A stretch of 64,000 nucleotides of DNA from Voacanga thouarsii (Eukaryota > Streptophyta > Magnoliopsida > Gentianales > Apocynaceae). How positions within the stretch are numbered: position 1 is the stretch's first letter; each line of letters begins with the position of its first letter. Positions 34,787-47,987 of this stretch are shown one piece after another. The stretch is taken from the NCBI GenBank assembly GCA_026120185.1, contig JANUWF010001109.1:5076001-5140000 (forward strand), in the 5' to 3' direction. A model generated the notes under the pieces. The model was not told the DNA's origin, made no database searches, and worked only from the letters and a program-made list of their open reading frames with translations. A program made the position numbers and the translations under genes.

Positions 34787-36319
34787 TGATAGAGCCTAAA
34801 TTAGTCATATTTTTCATAGTTATTTGAGGCTATTTTGTGATACATTTTGTTTAATAACTAGTTATATTCCTTCATATTTGAGATTTTACCCTTGAAAATG
34901 TATTTTATGCATTATTTCTGATTTTAGGGGTAAAATACGATAAAAATGTCACAAAATAGAGTAGAGGCGGTGCCAGACAGGACAGAGGAATCGGCGCCGG
35001 CCACGTGCTGGTAGCACGCACTTCGAAGTGATAAAAAATCATTGAAATGGGATCGGAATGGAACAGAACTGAATCGGCGCCGGCTATGAAGCTGGAAATG
35101 GTGCCTGCTATACTCTGGAAGACATTGCGTAGAAATCAAGAAAAAATTGACGAACTACTGAAGAAACAGAATACAACCGGCGTCGGTTCCAGCAGCCAAG
35201 GCGGCGCCAGCTGTGCCCTGAAGATAAGGTGGTGCCTTGAATTTTTCACTCTATTTTTGGTAATCTGCAGAATTTTAGTATCTTCCTATTTCTAATCGGC
35301 TAAAAACCCTACACCAATAAATTTAGGCACTTCCTAAGCCTATAAATAGATGGAAAACACAAGAGAAATGGGGGAATTCATATATCATAACAGAATATGA
35401 CTCAAATAAAAGGAGAAATTCTTCAAATCAAGGAGGATTATGCACGAATGTCTTCAAAGGAAGAAGAAGGAGGCTTGTTTATGAGTACTTTCTTTTACTT
35501 TGTTTTCTTTTTCTTGAACAATGATGCATTAATTGTTTTATTGTAATTTGACATTGTTTTAGGTATTCATGATTTTTAGAGTTGCTTTGATCTTTTGATT
35601 AATTGATTGTTATTCTTGGTTTTTAATTACTTGTGCTAATTACGAGATTAATTGGTTGTTACTTTCTATTGACTTGCTCGAAAAAGAGGTTAATGGTGGT
35701 TTCAATTCATTGATTTCATATTTGTTGTCTCTTAACTTGCTTGAAAAAGAGGTTGATTGCGAAGAACAGAGTAATTAAAGGTTGATTGATGTCTGCCATA
35801 ATATGAATTCATTAGTTAATTTCATGTTTTAAGTTTGCCAGAATACGAAAATTTAATCGAGGATTGTGGTTAATGCATCTTTTGGGTGAATTAGTTGAGA
35901 CAGAATATGTGATGCTAATTTGTCTAGAAGATAGAGATTTCATGGATTGAAAAAGAAGTGAGTCTATCTTAATCCTTCATGATGCCAAGAGAATAATCAG
36001 TTATGATAATGATTGGGTTCTTTAAGATCATGTTTGTCAAAGCAATGGTTTAAGTTACATAATTCTCCATACTTGACATGTATATATTATATTATTTTAT
36101 TTTTATTTCTTTTTATTTTATTGAGTCGGTTAAATAATGAAAGAAAAGTGCTTAATGCATACTTGTTCCTTGAGGATCGACACTCGTTTGAACCCTATGC
36201 TATGTTAATGATGAGTACGCTTTCTCATATGTATAATTTGGGGTTAACGTTTTAATTTAAATTTGATTGGAAATGTGTTTATTTTTATATGATTTTTATA
36301 CCCAAATAAATATGCATTA
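34787..36319 (+). mobile_element. Solo LTR, Athila-like gypsy, inside the Rep gene
   Basis: 1533 bp flanked by ATGGG at 34782-34786 and 36320-36324. It begins TGATAGAGCC and ends ATGCATTA, the last base pair being altered from the usual CA. A GC-rich block at about 34970-35230 has five GGCGCC-like sites. Removing it joins the two halves of the Helitron gene. No internal sequence is present, so it is a recombination product. Confidence 0.9.
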
Positions 36320-38110
36320 ATGGGTCAATGTCATGGTAAAAGGCAATATATGACAATGCGAGACTACTATGCGTACATATTACAATATAGAAGAACAGAA
36401 GGGAACACATTATTACTGTCTGGAAGATTATTCGAACAGTTTATTGTTGATGCTTATACAGGAATTGAGCAAGCACGACTTCAATGGATCAAATATCACC
36501 AGGGAAAGTTACGAATTAAATTATACAGAAATGTATTTGATGTAGTTCAAATGGGAGATACAGATTCTACACAAATAGGCCAAAGAACCATTTTACCTTC
36601 TTCTTTCACTGGTGGTCCTCGATACATAGCTCAAAACTATCAAGATACAATGGCATTGTGCAGAATTTTTGGCAATCCAAATTTCTTTATTATATTTATA
36701 GCAAATCCAAACTGGTCAGAATTTCAAGAAATGCTACAAGAACTACCTCAACAAAGAGCAGAAAATAGACCGGATATTGAAGTCCATGTTTTTAAAATAA
36801 AACTCGAAGAAATGATTGAAGACATTGCAAAGAACAAAATATTTGGACAAGTTGATGCAGGTATATTTTCATAGGTTCAGAATACATTTGCTATTTGCAA
36901 TACTACAAATATCTTATGTACCTATCACTTTGGTTGCAATAGTATACACCATTGAATTTAAAAAAAGAGGCATTCCACATGCACATATTATCATATGGAT
37001 TAGTCAATGTTTAAAGCGACACACATTTGAAGAAATAGATGAAGTTATATCTGCAAAATACTAGATCCAGCTAAAGATCCAATTGGATATGAAGTTGTAA
37101 CTAAATTTATAATGCATGGACCATGTGGAGTTGGGTATCATACATCACCTTGCATGATACAAGGTAAATTTATTATTACCTAACACTATAAAATATACTA
37201 CTGCAAAAAACTTTTAAAATGTTACCTAACATAAGATTATGACAACTGTATTGTAGGCCAATGCTCTAAGCATTTTCCAAAAAAAGAGCAAAACATGACC
37301 ACATTGGATGAAAATGGATTTTGCATCTATCGACGAAGAGATACATTAACATTTGTCGAGAAAAATGGTTTCAAACTTGACAATAGGTTTGTTATTCTAT
37401 ATAATCGATATCTTTTGGTCAAGTACAAAAGCCACATCAATGTTGAAGCATGTAATAAATCAAGAGCCATAAAATATTTGTTCAAGTATATAAATAAAGG
37501 CCCTGATAGAACAACCGTAATCATAGAACAAGTGCAAGCTGCTTCTACCAAAAACTCTACATAGTAAAATTTAAATGCAAATGAAGTGAAAATATTTTTA
37601 GACTGTAGATACATTTCAACATGTGAAGCATGTTGGAGAATATATGAATTCGAAGTGCAAGAATATATATATATTTTGAATTCCCCCCAGCATTATACTT
37701 GGAAAAAGAAAGAAAGGCTTTGGACTGGGAGAAAAAAAGGGTAGATGTATTGGATGTGTTACATTTGCACATCTAGCTTTAGGAGAGAGATATTACATGA
37801 AAATGTTGTTGAATCATGTTCGTGGCCCAACATCATATGAACATATATGAAACTATAAAGAGAAAACATATCCATCCTTTAAAGCAACATGTTATGCAAG
37901 AGGACTTTTACAAGATGATAAAGAATGGCATGAGTCCATAGATGAGGCTTCACAATGGGCAACCAGGACTCAACTAAGGGAACTCTTTGTGACAATACTT
38001 TTATTCTGCAATGTTTCAGATGTGAAGAATTTTTAGGAAGTCAATTGGGAGTCCATTAGTGATGATATTGAACATTGGCAAAGAAAAATTTTATAGTTCC
38101 CAAGTTTTAC
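36320..38110 (+). pseudogene. Helitron Rep: Helitron_like_N and HUH/Y2 nuclease region
   Basis: 36320-36874 is an open 184-codon block matching Helitron_like_N (TMRDYYAYILQYRR; SFTGGPRYIAQNYQDTMAL; NPNFFIIFIANPNWSEF). After a frameshift, EFKKRGIPHAHIIIWI (36955-37005) carries the HUH metal-binding motif as HAH at about 36978. Next come DPAKDP and a Cys-rich HGPCG...SPC segment, an intron-like gap (about 37165-37256), then SRAIKYLFKYINKGPD (about 37463-37510), where the two tyrosines of the Y2 active site (YLFKY) are intact. The text degrades after 37564. Rep nicks and joins DNA during rolling-circle transposition. Confidence 0.9.
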
Positions 38111-38111
38111 T

Positions 38112-40010
38112 TTGTCAATAGAACAAATAAAAAACTATACATTAAAAGAAATCAAAGTTCTCCTCGTAAAGCAAGGAAAAAGTTTGGAACAAATAAAAGG
38201 TATGCCAGTTTCAAAAAATGAAATGTTGAAGGATCTGGAGAACAATTACAATTGTGAAGAAATGATGTATAACATAGAGTTTTTGAAAATAGAGCACGAA
38301 TAAATGGTCAAAAAGCTGAATGCTGAGCAACTAAATGCATACGATGCTATGCTAAATGTAGTAGAGAATAATCTTGGAAAATTATTCTTCTTATATGGAT
38401 ATGGAGGAACTGGAAAGACTTTGTGTACAGAGCAATCATCAACAAGTTGAGATCAGATTCAAAAATAGTACTTGCTGTAACTTCATCAAGTAATTACTAA
38501 TATCCTTAATTTGATTTTCTATTATCTGTATTTTAAACTTATTCTTATGTCATTCTTATCAAATATGAACATAGGCATTGCATCATCGTTGTTACCTGGA
38601 GGAAAACTGCACATAGTACATTTAAAATACCAATAACAACTGATGATGAGACCACGTGCAATGAAAGCCAATACACAACTAGCTAAGCTAATTAAAAGAG
38701 CTGTTCTAATAATATGGGACGAGGCACCTATGAATTCCAAGTATGTATATATCCTAAAATTCATTATTATTTCCAAAGCATTTGCACAACAAAGCATGAT
38801 GCCAAATTCAAAACATATATATCAATGCATGAAACACAACATTTTTCTCATACAACCTTAAAACACTCCAAAAACAGGTATGTCTTTGAAATAGTTGATA
38901 GAACATTGAAAGATATACTCAGATGATCAAAAGAATTTAATGAAAATAAAGCTTTTGGAGGGAAAACTATTCTCTTGGGTGGAGATTTTGGACAAATTCT
39001 CCCTATAATTCCAAAAGGTGGATGAGCAAATATAGTACATGCTTCAATCAATTTTTTGTATATTTAGCATGAGTGTGAACTTTTGACATGTACTCAAACT
39101 ATGAGACTTCAACAATTTAATGAATGCACTACTGAAGAAGCACAGATAGAAACATTTGCAAATTATCTATTAAAAATAGGAAATGCTCTGCAACATGCAA
39201 AGACACGGGGAGATAACACTGAATCAACTTGGATAAAAATCCCAAGAGAATATATGATTGTTGCTACTGAACATCAGTAAAGGTAATTTTGAAGGCAACT
39301 TACCCAGACTTCGGAGAGAAAAGAACAGATACAAACTATTTGACAGAAAGAGCAATTCCTACACCTTGAAATGAAACACTGAATGAAATGAATGACTTTA
39401 TTCTTGATAAAGTACAAGGTGAGCCAATAGAATACATAAGTTCAGACAGAATGGACAAAGCATCAGAAAAGTTGTTAGATGAAGATATGTTATATCTAGT
39501 GGAGTTTTTAAATAGCCTGAGCTTCCCAGGAATTCCAGAACATAAATTGAGATTAAAACAAGGTATTCTGATCATGCTTTTAAGAAATGTTAACCCAGGT
39601 AAAGGCATGTGCAATGGAACAAAACTGATAGTAACATAGACAAGTAGCAGAGTAATTGAAGGCAGAATCATTTCAGGTTCTAATATTAGGGAAAAAGTGC
39701 TTATTCCCAGAATAGATGTGTCCGCAGCTGATACAAAACTACTAATTACCTTGATAAGGAGATAGTTTCCAATTAAAGTCTATTATGCAATGACAATAAA
39801 TAAAAGCCAGGGACAAACACTATCAACAGTTGGACTATATCTACCTAAACCAGTTTTCAGCCATGGTCAACTTTATGTCACACTTTCAAGAGTGAAAACA
39901 CCACAGGGGTTGAAAATATTAATCATTAAGTAGGATCCAGAGTTCAAATTTTATACAAAGAACATTGTCTACCATGAACTCTTTACAAAACTTGCAATTG
40001 TAAGTTATTT
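38112..40010 (+). pseudogene. Helitron PIF1-like helicase domain
   Basis: A linker (38112-38303) leads to LNAEQLNAYDAML. The Walker A motif GYGGTGKT is at 38397-38420, after which the frame slips. Motif II reads IIWDEAPM (about 38708-38731). Motif III is LLGGDFGQILPI (about 38974), where the family has GGDFRQ, so an arginine is lost. The C-terminal helicase blocks are LRLKQGILIMLLRNVNPGKG (about 39548), [12 protein letters not shown] (about 39788) and [14 protein letters not shown] (about 39863). The helicase unwinds DNA during transposition. Several stops and frameshifts make it inactive. Confidence 0.9.
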
Positions 40011-43000
40011 GAAGTTGGTTTTAAAATTAAATTGTGCATCATACGTGGACTTCTAATGTTAAACTATCGTCGCAAAACACTGAATGGTTGCCCAAATAAG
40101 TTTATATTGACACCTAATATACTTAGCATATAATCAAATCCACAAAGCTTATAGTAGATCTAACTTAGCAAAATTCCCTTATGCTTTTGTAGAGTGCAAT
40201 AAAAAATACATTTACATATTCAATCATATTAATGTTTTCATAAAGTTGTGCATCATATGTGGGTTTCTGATAGAAAACCATCGTCGCAAAACGCCGAATG
40301 GTTGTCCAATCATGCTCATATTGATGCCCAATATACTTAGCACATGCTTTTGTTCATGACTTCTAACCAACTAACTCTAACTATTAAATTGATGTTATGA
40401 CCTCTCAATAACGACAATGCAAAAACAAAATCACTAATACTCAGTTACATCCAACATAATGTACAAAAGCATACAAAAAGCTAGTAATTTCTAACAAAAC
40501 ACATTGCCATTCAGCCCTCCATTTTCTACAAGAAGCTACAGCAAAAACATACACTTAACTCCATTTTCAAAGGTAATACAATTTCTTCTTAGGATACTCT
40601 ATGTTATTTATGTGGTTTTTAAGATAGGTCTAAATTTTATGCCTTAGAAAAAAAAATGCAGTACTTGACGTTGGTTTTAAAATTAAAATGTGCATCGTAC
40701 GTGGGCTTCTGATAGTAAACTATTGTCGTAAAATACCAAATGGTTGCCCCAATGTATTTATATTGACACCCAATACACTTAGAACATAATCAAATCCATA
40801 AACCTTATAACACATCTAACTTAGCAAACTTCCCTTATCCTTTCGTGCACTAAAATTAAAATCACATTTACATATTCAATTCTATTCATATTTTCATGAA
40901 ATTGTGCATCATACATCGGCTTCTGACGATAAACCATCATCGCAAAATACCGAATGGTTGCTGAATCATGTTTATATTAACGCCCAATATACTTAGCACA
41001 TAATCATGCTTTTGTTTATGACTTTGTTCATGACTCCTAACCAATTAACTCTAACTATCAAATTCATGTCATAACCTTTCAATAACAACAATGCAAAAAT
41101 AAAATACAAATACTCAGTTACAGCCAACATAAGGTACAAAACCATACACAAAGCCAGCAAACTCTAAACGAACACATTGCCATTCAGGCCTCTATTTTCT
41201 ACAACAAGCTGCAGCAAAGACATTCACTTAACTCTATTTTCAAAGGCACTTCAATTTCTGCTAGATGTACACTTAACTCCATTTTCAAAGGTAATTCAAT
41301 TTCTACTTAGTATACTCTATGTTATTTATGTGGTTTTTAAGATAGGTTTAAATTTTATGCCCCAGACAAAAAAATGCAGCACTTGAAGTTGGTTTTAAAA
41401 TTAAAATGTGCATCATACGTGGGCTTCTGATGGTAAACCATCATCGCAGAACACTGAATGGTTGCCCAAATGTGTTTATATTGACATGTAATATACTTAG
41501 GACATAATCAAATCCACAAACATTAAAACACATCTAACTTAGCAAAATTCCCTTATCCTTTTGTACACTACAATTAAAAACACATTTACATATTCAATTC
41601 TATTCATGTTTTCATGAAATAGTGCATCATACGTTAGCTTCTGATGGTAAACCATCGTCGCAAAACACCGAATGGTTGCCTAATCATGCTTGTATTGATG
41701 CCCAATATACTTAGCACACAATCATGCTTTTGTTTATGACTTTGTTCAATGACTGATGTATACGAATTTGGGTATAAAAAAGTATATAAAAATAAGCACA
41801 TTCCCAATCGAGTTTAAATTAAAACGTTAATCCCAAATTATACATATAAACAAGCGTACTCATCATTAAGCATAGCATAGGGTTTAAAATGAGTATCGAT
41901 CCTCAAGGAACAAATATACAGTAATCACTTTTCTTTCATTGTTTAATCGACTCAATAAAGTGAAAAAGAATAAAAAGAAAAATAAAATAAAATAAAAAAA
42001 TATATACATGTCAAGGATGGAGAATTATGTAACTCAAATCATTATTTTGACAAACATGACCTTAAAGTACTCAATTATTATCATAACTAATAATTCTCTT
42101 TGTATCATGAAGGATTATGATAGATTCACTTCTTTGCCAATCTATGAAATCACTATCTTCTAGATAAATTAGCATCACATATCCTGTCTCAACTAATTCA
42201 CTCAAAAGATGCATTAAACACAATCCTTGATTAAATCCCCATATCCTGGCAAATTTAAAGCATGAAATTAACTAATGAATCCATATCCTGACAGACATCA
42301 ATTAACCTTTAATTACCCAATTCTTAGCAATTAACCCCCTTTTCAAGCAAGTTAACAGACAACAAATATGAAATTAATGAATTGAGACCACCATCAACCC
42401 TTTTTCTAAGCAAGTTAATAGAAAGAAACAACAAATTAATCTCGTAATCAGCATAAGTAATTAAATACCAAGAATAACAATCAATTCATCAAAAAATCAA
42501 AGTAATTCTAAAAATCATGAATACAAAAAATAATGTCAAATTACAATAAAACAATTAATACATCATTGTTCAGGAAAAGAAAACAAAGTTAAAAGAAAGC
42601 ACTCATAAACAAGCCTCCTTCTTCTTCCTTCATAGACTCTCTTGTACAATCCTCGTTGATTTGATGAATTCCTCCTTGATTTGAGTGATTTTTCGTTTTG
42701 CTCCTTGAATTCATACCTTTGACTTGTGTTTTTCCATTATTAGGCTTTAGAAGTGCCTAAAAATTCGTCCCTCTAGGGTTTCTGGCCGAATAGAAGTAGG
42801 AAAATATCAAAACTCTGAAAATTACCAAAAGTGCGCACGAAAATTGAGGCACCGTCTCTGTACTAGTGCACAGCTAACTCCGACTCTCCTGCTTAGGGCT
42901 GGCGCCGGTTGCATTCTGTCTCTTTGTCTGTTCGTTGATTTTTTTCGATTTTTGTGCCAAGTTCTTTCAGGTCACAGCTGGTGCCGCCTCTGGGCTCCCA

Positions 43001-46000
43001 ACCAGTGCCGGCTGTATTCTATTCAACCCCTGTTTTACCGATTTTTCATCGTCTCGAAGTGCATGCTAGCAGCACGTGGCCAGCACCGCCTCTCCCGTCC
43101 TGGCCGGCGCCGCCTCTAGTTTGTTTAGCAACAATTTTGTCTTATTTTACTCCTAAAATCTGAAATAATGCACAAAATACCTATCCAAGGGTAAAATCTC
43201 CAATATGAAGGAATATAACCAATTATTGCACAAAATGTATCACAAAATGGCCTTACATAACTAGAAAATATATGACCAATTTAGACCCTATCAATGACTT
43301 CTAACCAACTAAATCTAACTATTAAATTCATGTCATAACCTCTCAATAACAACAATGCAAAAACAAAATAACCAATACTCAGTTACAGCCAACATAAGGT
43401 ACAAAACCAAACATAAAGCCAGCAAACTCTAAACGAACACATTACTATTTAGGCCTCCATTTTCTACAACAAGCTGCAGCAAAAACATTCATTTACCTCC
43501 ATTTTCAAAGGCACTTCAATTTCTGCTAGATGTTACATACCTATTTGCCATACAAAATCTTGTTTTATGAGTTTATCCTTAGTATACTCTATGTTACAAT
43601 GAGCAAAATAAATTGACATTTCCAAGTCAAACAAGAACATTTGGTTCAGAAAGCCTAACAAAACTTCCCCACTTCCAATTTAGTTACCATAAAATCTACA
43701 CCATCAATTTCTTCTTCTTGTGGATAGCAAGTACAATCAAATATTGAAAGTAAGTGCTAAATGGGAAGAAAATCATTATCAAAATGAATCTAATAGCTAG
43801 ATAACATATCATAACTAAAACTGATCACGAAACTCTCATACTTTATAAATTTTCATTAAAATTAAATTATGCATCATACGTGGGCTTCTGATGGTAAACC
43901 ATCATCGCAAAATACCGAATGGTTGCTCAAACATGTTTATATTGACACCCAATATACTTACCACATAATCAAAACCATAAACCTTAAAACACATCTAACT
44001 CGCAAAATTCTCTTATCTTTTCGTACACTACAATTAAAAACGCAGTTACATATTCAATTCTATTAATATTTTCATGAACTTGTGCATTATACGTGGGCTT
44101 CTGATGGTAAACCATAGTTGCAAAACACCGAATGGTTACCTAATCATGTTTATATTGACGCCCAATATACCTAGCACATAATCATTCCTTTGTTTATGAC
44201 TTCTAACCAACTAACTCTAACTATTAAATTCATGTCATAACCTCTCAATAACAACAATGCAAAAACAAAATAAGCAATACTCAGTTACAGCTAACATAAG
44301 GTACAAAACCATACAGAAAGCTAGCAAATTCTAAAGGAACACATTGCCATTCAGGCTTCCATTTTTTACAACAAGCTATAGCAAAAACATTCACTTAACT
44401 CCATTTTCAAAGGCAATTCAATTTCTGCTAGTTGTTACATACCTATTTGCCATACGGAATCCTGCTTTATGAGTTTATCCTTAGTATACTCTATGTTACA
44501 ATGCAACTTACAATGAGCAAAATAAATTGACATTTCCAAGTCAAACAAGAACATTTGGTTACAGAAAGCATAAGAAAACTTCCCCAGTTCAAAACTCTAT
44601 TTCTATAGACCTATTGGCCAATGCAAAGCCTACTCCAGACCACAATTGAGGTTCTGTAAAGATATTTTCCAAAAAACATAACTAATTCCTCAACAATTTC
44701 TTATGTAGATGAAGAAAACTTCCCTTCTTTAACAGGATATTCAAAAGTCCATCACTTGCACTTACCATAAAATCTACACCATAAATTTCTTCTTCCTATG
44801 GAAAGCAAAGACAATCAAATATTGAAAGTAAGTGCTAAATGGAAATAGAATCATTATCAAAATGAATCTAATAGCTAGATAACATATCATTACTAAAACT
44901 GATCACAAAACTCTCATACTTTATAAATTTTCACAGTTTATTATGTCTAAAGGTTAAACATCAAAATGAACATCTAATACAACAAAAACATTGAATTCTA
45001 GAATGCTTATTATTTTAAACATAGAGAATTCATAAAGCAGTATCTTAACTCTACTTAAAGTTTGTGTTTTGATTCATTTCGCCATAGCATAAATACCTTA
45101 AAAAGGTCAGAAAACCGCAGTAGAGAGCAAAAAAGACAAACCTAAAGTAGAGCAAACAATAGACATCCACAGAAATGCAAAACAGAGCACTATATTTTAT
45201 CCTAAGTATGCAGTACTGAAAATATTTAAAAATTTATCCCACAAACAAAAAAAATGCAGTACTTGAAGTTGGTTTTAAAATTAAATTGTGCATTATACGT
45301 GGGCTTCTGATGGTAAACCATCGTCGCAAAACACTGAATGGTTGCCCGAATGCTTATATTGATGCCCAATATACTTAGTACATAATCAAATCCACAAACC
45401 TTATAACACATCTAACTTAGCAAAATTCCCTTATCCTTTCGTACATATACAATTAAAAACACATTTATATATTCAATTTCAATAATATTTTCATGAAATT
45501 GTGCATCATACGTGGGCATTCGATGGTAAATCATTGTCATAAAACACTGAATGATTGCCCAATCATACTTATATTGATGCCCAATATACTTAGCACACAA
45601 TCATTCCTCTGTTCATGACTTTGTTCATGACTTCTAATCAACTAACTCTAACTATTACATTCATGTCATAACCTCTCAATAACAACAATGCAAAAACAAA
45701 ATAACAAATACTCAGTTACAACCAACATAAGGTACAAAACCATACAAAAATCCATCAAATTCTAAAAGAACACATTGTCATTCAGGCCTCCATTTTCTAC
45801 AACAAGCTGCAGCAAAAACATACACTTAACTCCATTTTCAAAGGTAATTCAATTTCTGCTGGATGTTACAAACCTATTTACCATACAAAATCTTGCTTTA
45901 TGAGTTTATCCTTAGTATACTCTAATTTACAATGTAATTTACAATGAGCAAAATAAATTGAAATTTCCAAGTCAAACAAGAACATTTGGTTATAGAAAGC

Positions 46001-47960
46001 ATAACAAAACTTTCCCAGTTCAAAGCTCTATTTCTATAGACCTATTGGCCAATGCAAAGCCTATTCTAGACCACAATTGAGGTACTGTAAAGATATTTTC
46101 CAAAAAACACAAGTAGTTCCTCAACAATTTCTTATGAAGATGAAGAATAATTCCTTTCTTTAACAGGACATTCAAAAGTCCATCACTTGGAATTACCATA
46201 AAATCTACACCATAAATTTCTTCTTCCGGTGGACAGCAAAGACAATCAAATAATGAAAGTAAGTCCTAAATGGAAACATAATCATTATCAAAATGAATCT
46301 AATAGCTAGATAAAATATCATAACTAAAACTGATCACAAAACTCTCATACCTTATAAATTTTCACAGTTTATTATATCTCAAGGTTAAACATCAAAATGA
46401 TAATCTAATACAACAAAAACCTTGAAATCTAGAATGCTCTCATTATTTTAAACATAAAGAATTCATAAAGCCGTATCTTAACTCTACTTAAATATGTGTT
46501 TTGATTCATTTCACTATAGCACAAATACCTTAAAAAGGAAAGAAAACTGCAGCATAGAGCAAAAAAGACAAAACAAAAATGAAGCAAACAATGCACATCC
46601 ACAGAAATGCAGAAAAGAGCACTATGTTTTATCCTAAGTATGCAGTACTAAAAACTTTTAAAAATTTATGCCCTAGACAAAAAAAAAAAAAAAAATGCAG
46701 TACTTGAAGTTGGTTTTAAAATTAAATTGTGCATCATACGTGAGCTTCTGATGGTAAACCATCGTCGTAAAACACCGAATGGTTGTTCAAACATGCTTAT
46801 ATTGAAGCCTAATATACTTAGCATATAATCAAATCCACAAACCTTATAACACATCTAACTTAGCAAAATTCCCTTTATCCTTTCGTACACTACAATTAAA
46901 AACACATTTACATGTTCAATTCCATTAATGTTTTCATGAAATTGTGCATCATACGTGGGCTTTTAATGATAAACCATCATCGCAAAATATCGAATAGTTG
47001 CCCAATCATGCTTATATTGCGCCCAATATACTTAGCACATAATCATGCTTATGTTAATGACTTCTTACCAACTAAAAACTTATGCCCCGGACAAAAAAAT
47101 GCAGTACTTTAAGTTGGTTTTCAAATTAAATTGTGCATCATACATGAGCTTCTGATGGTAAATCGTCGTCGTAAAACACTGAATGGTTGCCCAAACATGC
47201 TTATATTGACACCAATATACTTAGCACATAATCAAATTCACAAAGCTTATAACACATCTAACTTACCAAATTCCCTTATCCTTTCGTACACTACAATTAA
47301 AAATACATTTACACATTCAATTCTATTACTGTTTTTAGGAAATTGTGCATCATATGTGGGCTTCTGATGGTAAACCATCATCGTAAAACACCAAATGGTT
47401 ACCCAATCATGCTTATATTGACACCCAATACACTTAGCAAATAATCATGCTTTTGTTCATGACTTCTTACCAACTAACTCTAACTGTTAAATTCATGTCA
47501 TAAACTCTCAATAACAACAATACAAAAACAAAATAACCAATACTCAGTTACAGCTAACATAAAGTACAAAACCATACAGAAAGCCAACAAATTCTAAAGG
47601 AACACATTGCCATTCAGGCCTCCATTTTCTACAACAAGCTCTAGCAAAAACATACAACAAGTTGCAGCAAAAACATACACTTAACTCCTTTTTCAAAGCC
47701 AATTCAATTTTTGCTTGATGTTACATACCTATTTGCCATATAAAATCTTGCTTCATGAGTTTATCCTTAGTATACTCTATATTACAATGTCACTTACAAT
47801 GAGCAAAATAAATTGACATTTCCAAGTCAAACAAGAACATTTGGTTACAGAAAGCATAACAAAACTTCCCCAATTCAAAGATCTATTTCTAAAGACCTAT
47901 TGACTAGTGCAAAGCCTATTCCATACCACAATTCAGGTTTTGTCAAGAAAATTTTCCAAA
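40009..47960. repeat. Higher-order repeat array with 14 palindrome-bearing boxes
   Basis: Boxes that begin TGCATCATACGTGGGCTTC and continue with GATGGTAAACCATC and ACCGAATGGTTGCCC start near 40033, 40259, 40690, 40905, 41409, 41623, 43870, 44083, 45289, 45502, 46730, 46945, 47134 and 47345. They come mostly in pairs about 215 bp apart. Pairs are joined by longer spacers, giving outer units of about 0.66, 0.72, 0.93 (with the solo LTR removed), 1.40, 1.44 and 0.41 kb. Spacers share blocks such as AACACATTGCCATTCAGGCC and AAAGCCTATTCTAGACCAC, which also flank the kelch fragment. The first unit starts directly at the end of the helicase gene. Confidence 0.88.
41754..43293 (-). mobile_element. 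Solo LTR, Athila-like gypsy, inside the repeat array
   Basis: 1540 bp, TGATGTATACG ... GACCCTATCA, flanked by ATGAC at 41749-41753 and 43294-43298. It is colinear with the other family members and has a GC-rich block at about 42850-43130. The open frames at 42844-43163 run through that block and are not genes. Confidence 0.9.
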
Positions 47961-47987
47961 AAACGTAAGTAATTCCTCAACAATTTC

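Noticed and set aside
43869..47367. Small open frames in the palindrome boxes as peptide genes
   Set aside because: Frames and starts differ between copies and are open on both strands, as expected from repeated non-coding sequence.
40009..47960. CRISPR-like array or centromeric satellite
   Set aside because: Spacing is irregular, spacers are themselves repeated, and the context is a plant Helitron; unit size varies too much for a classic satellite.
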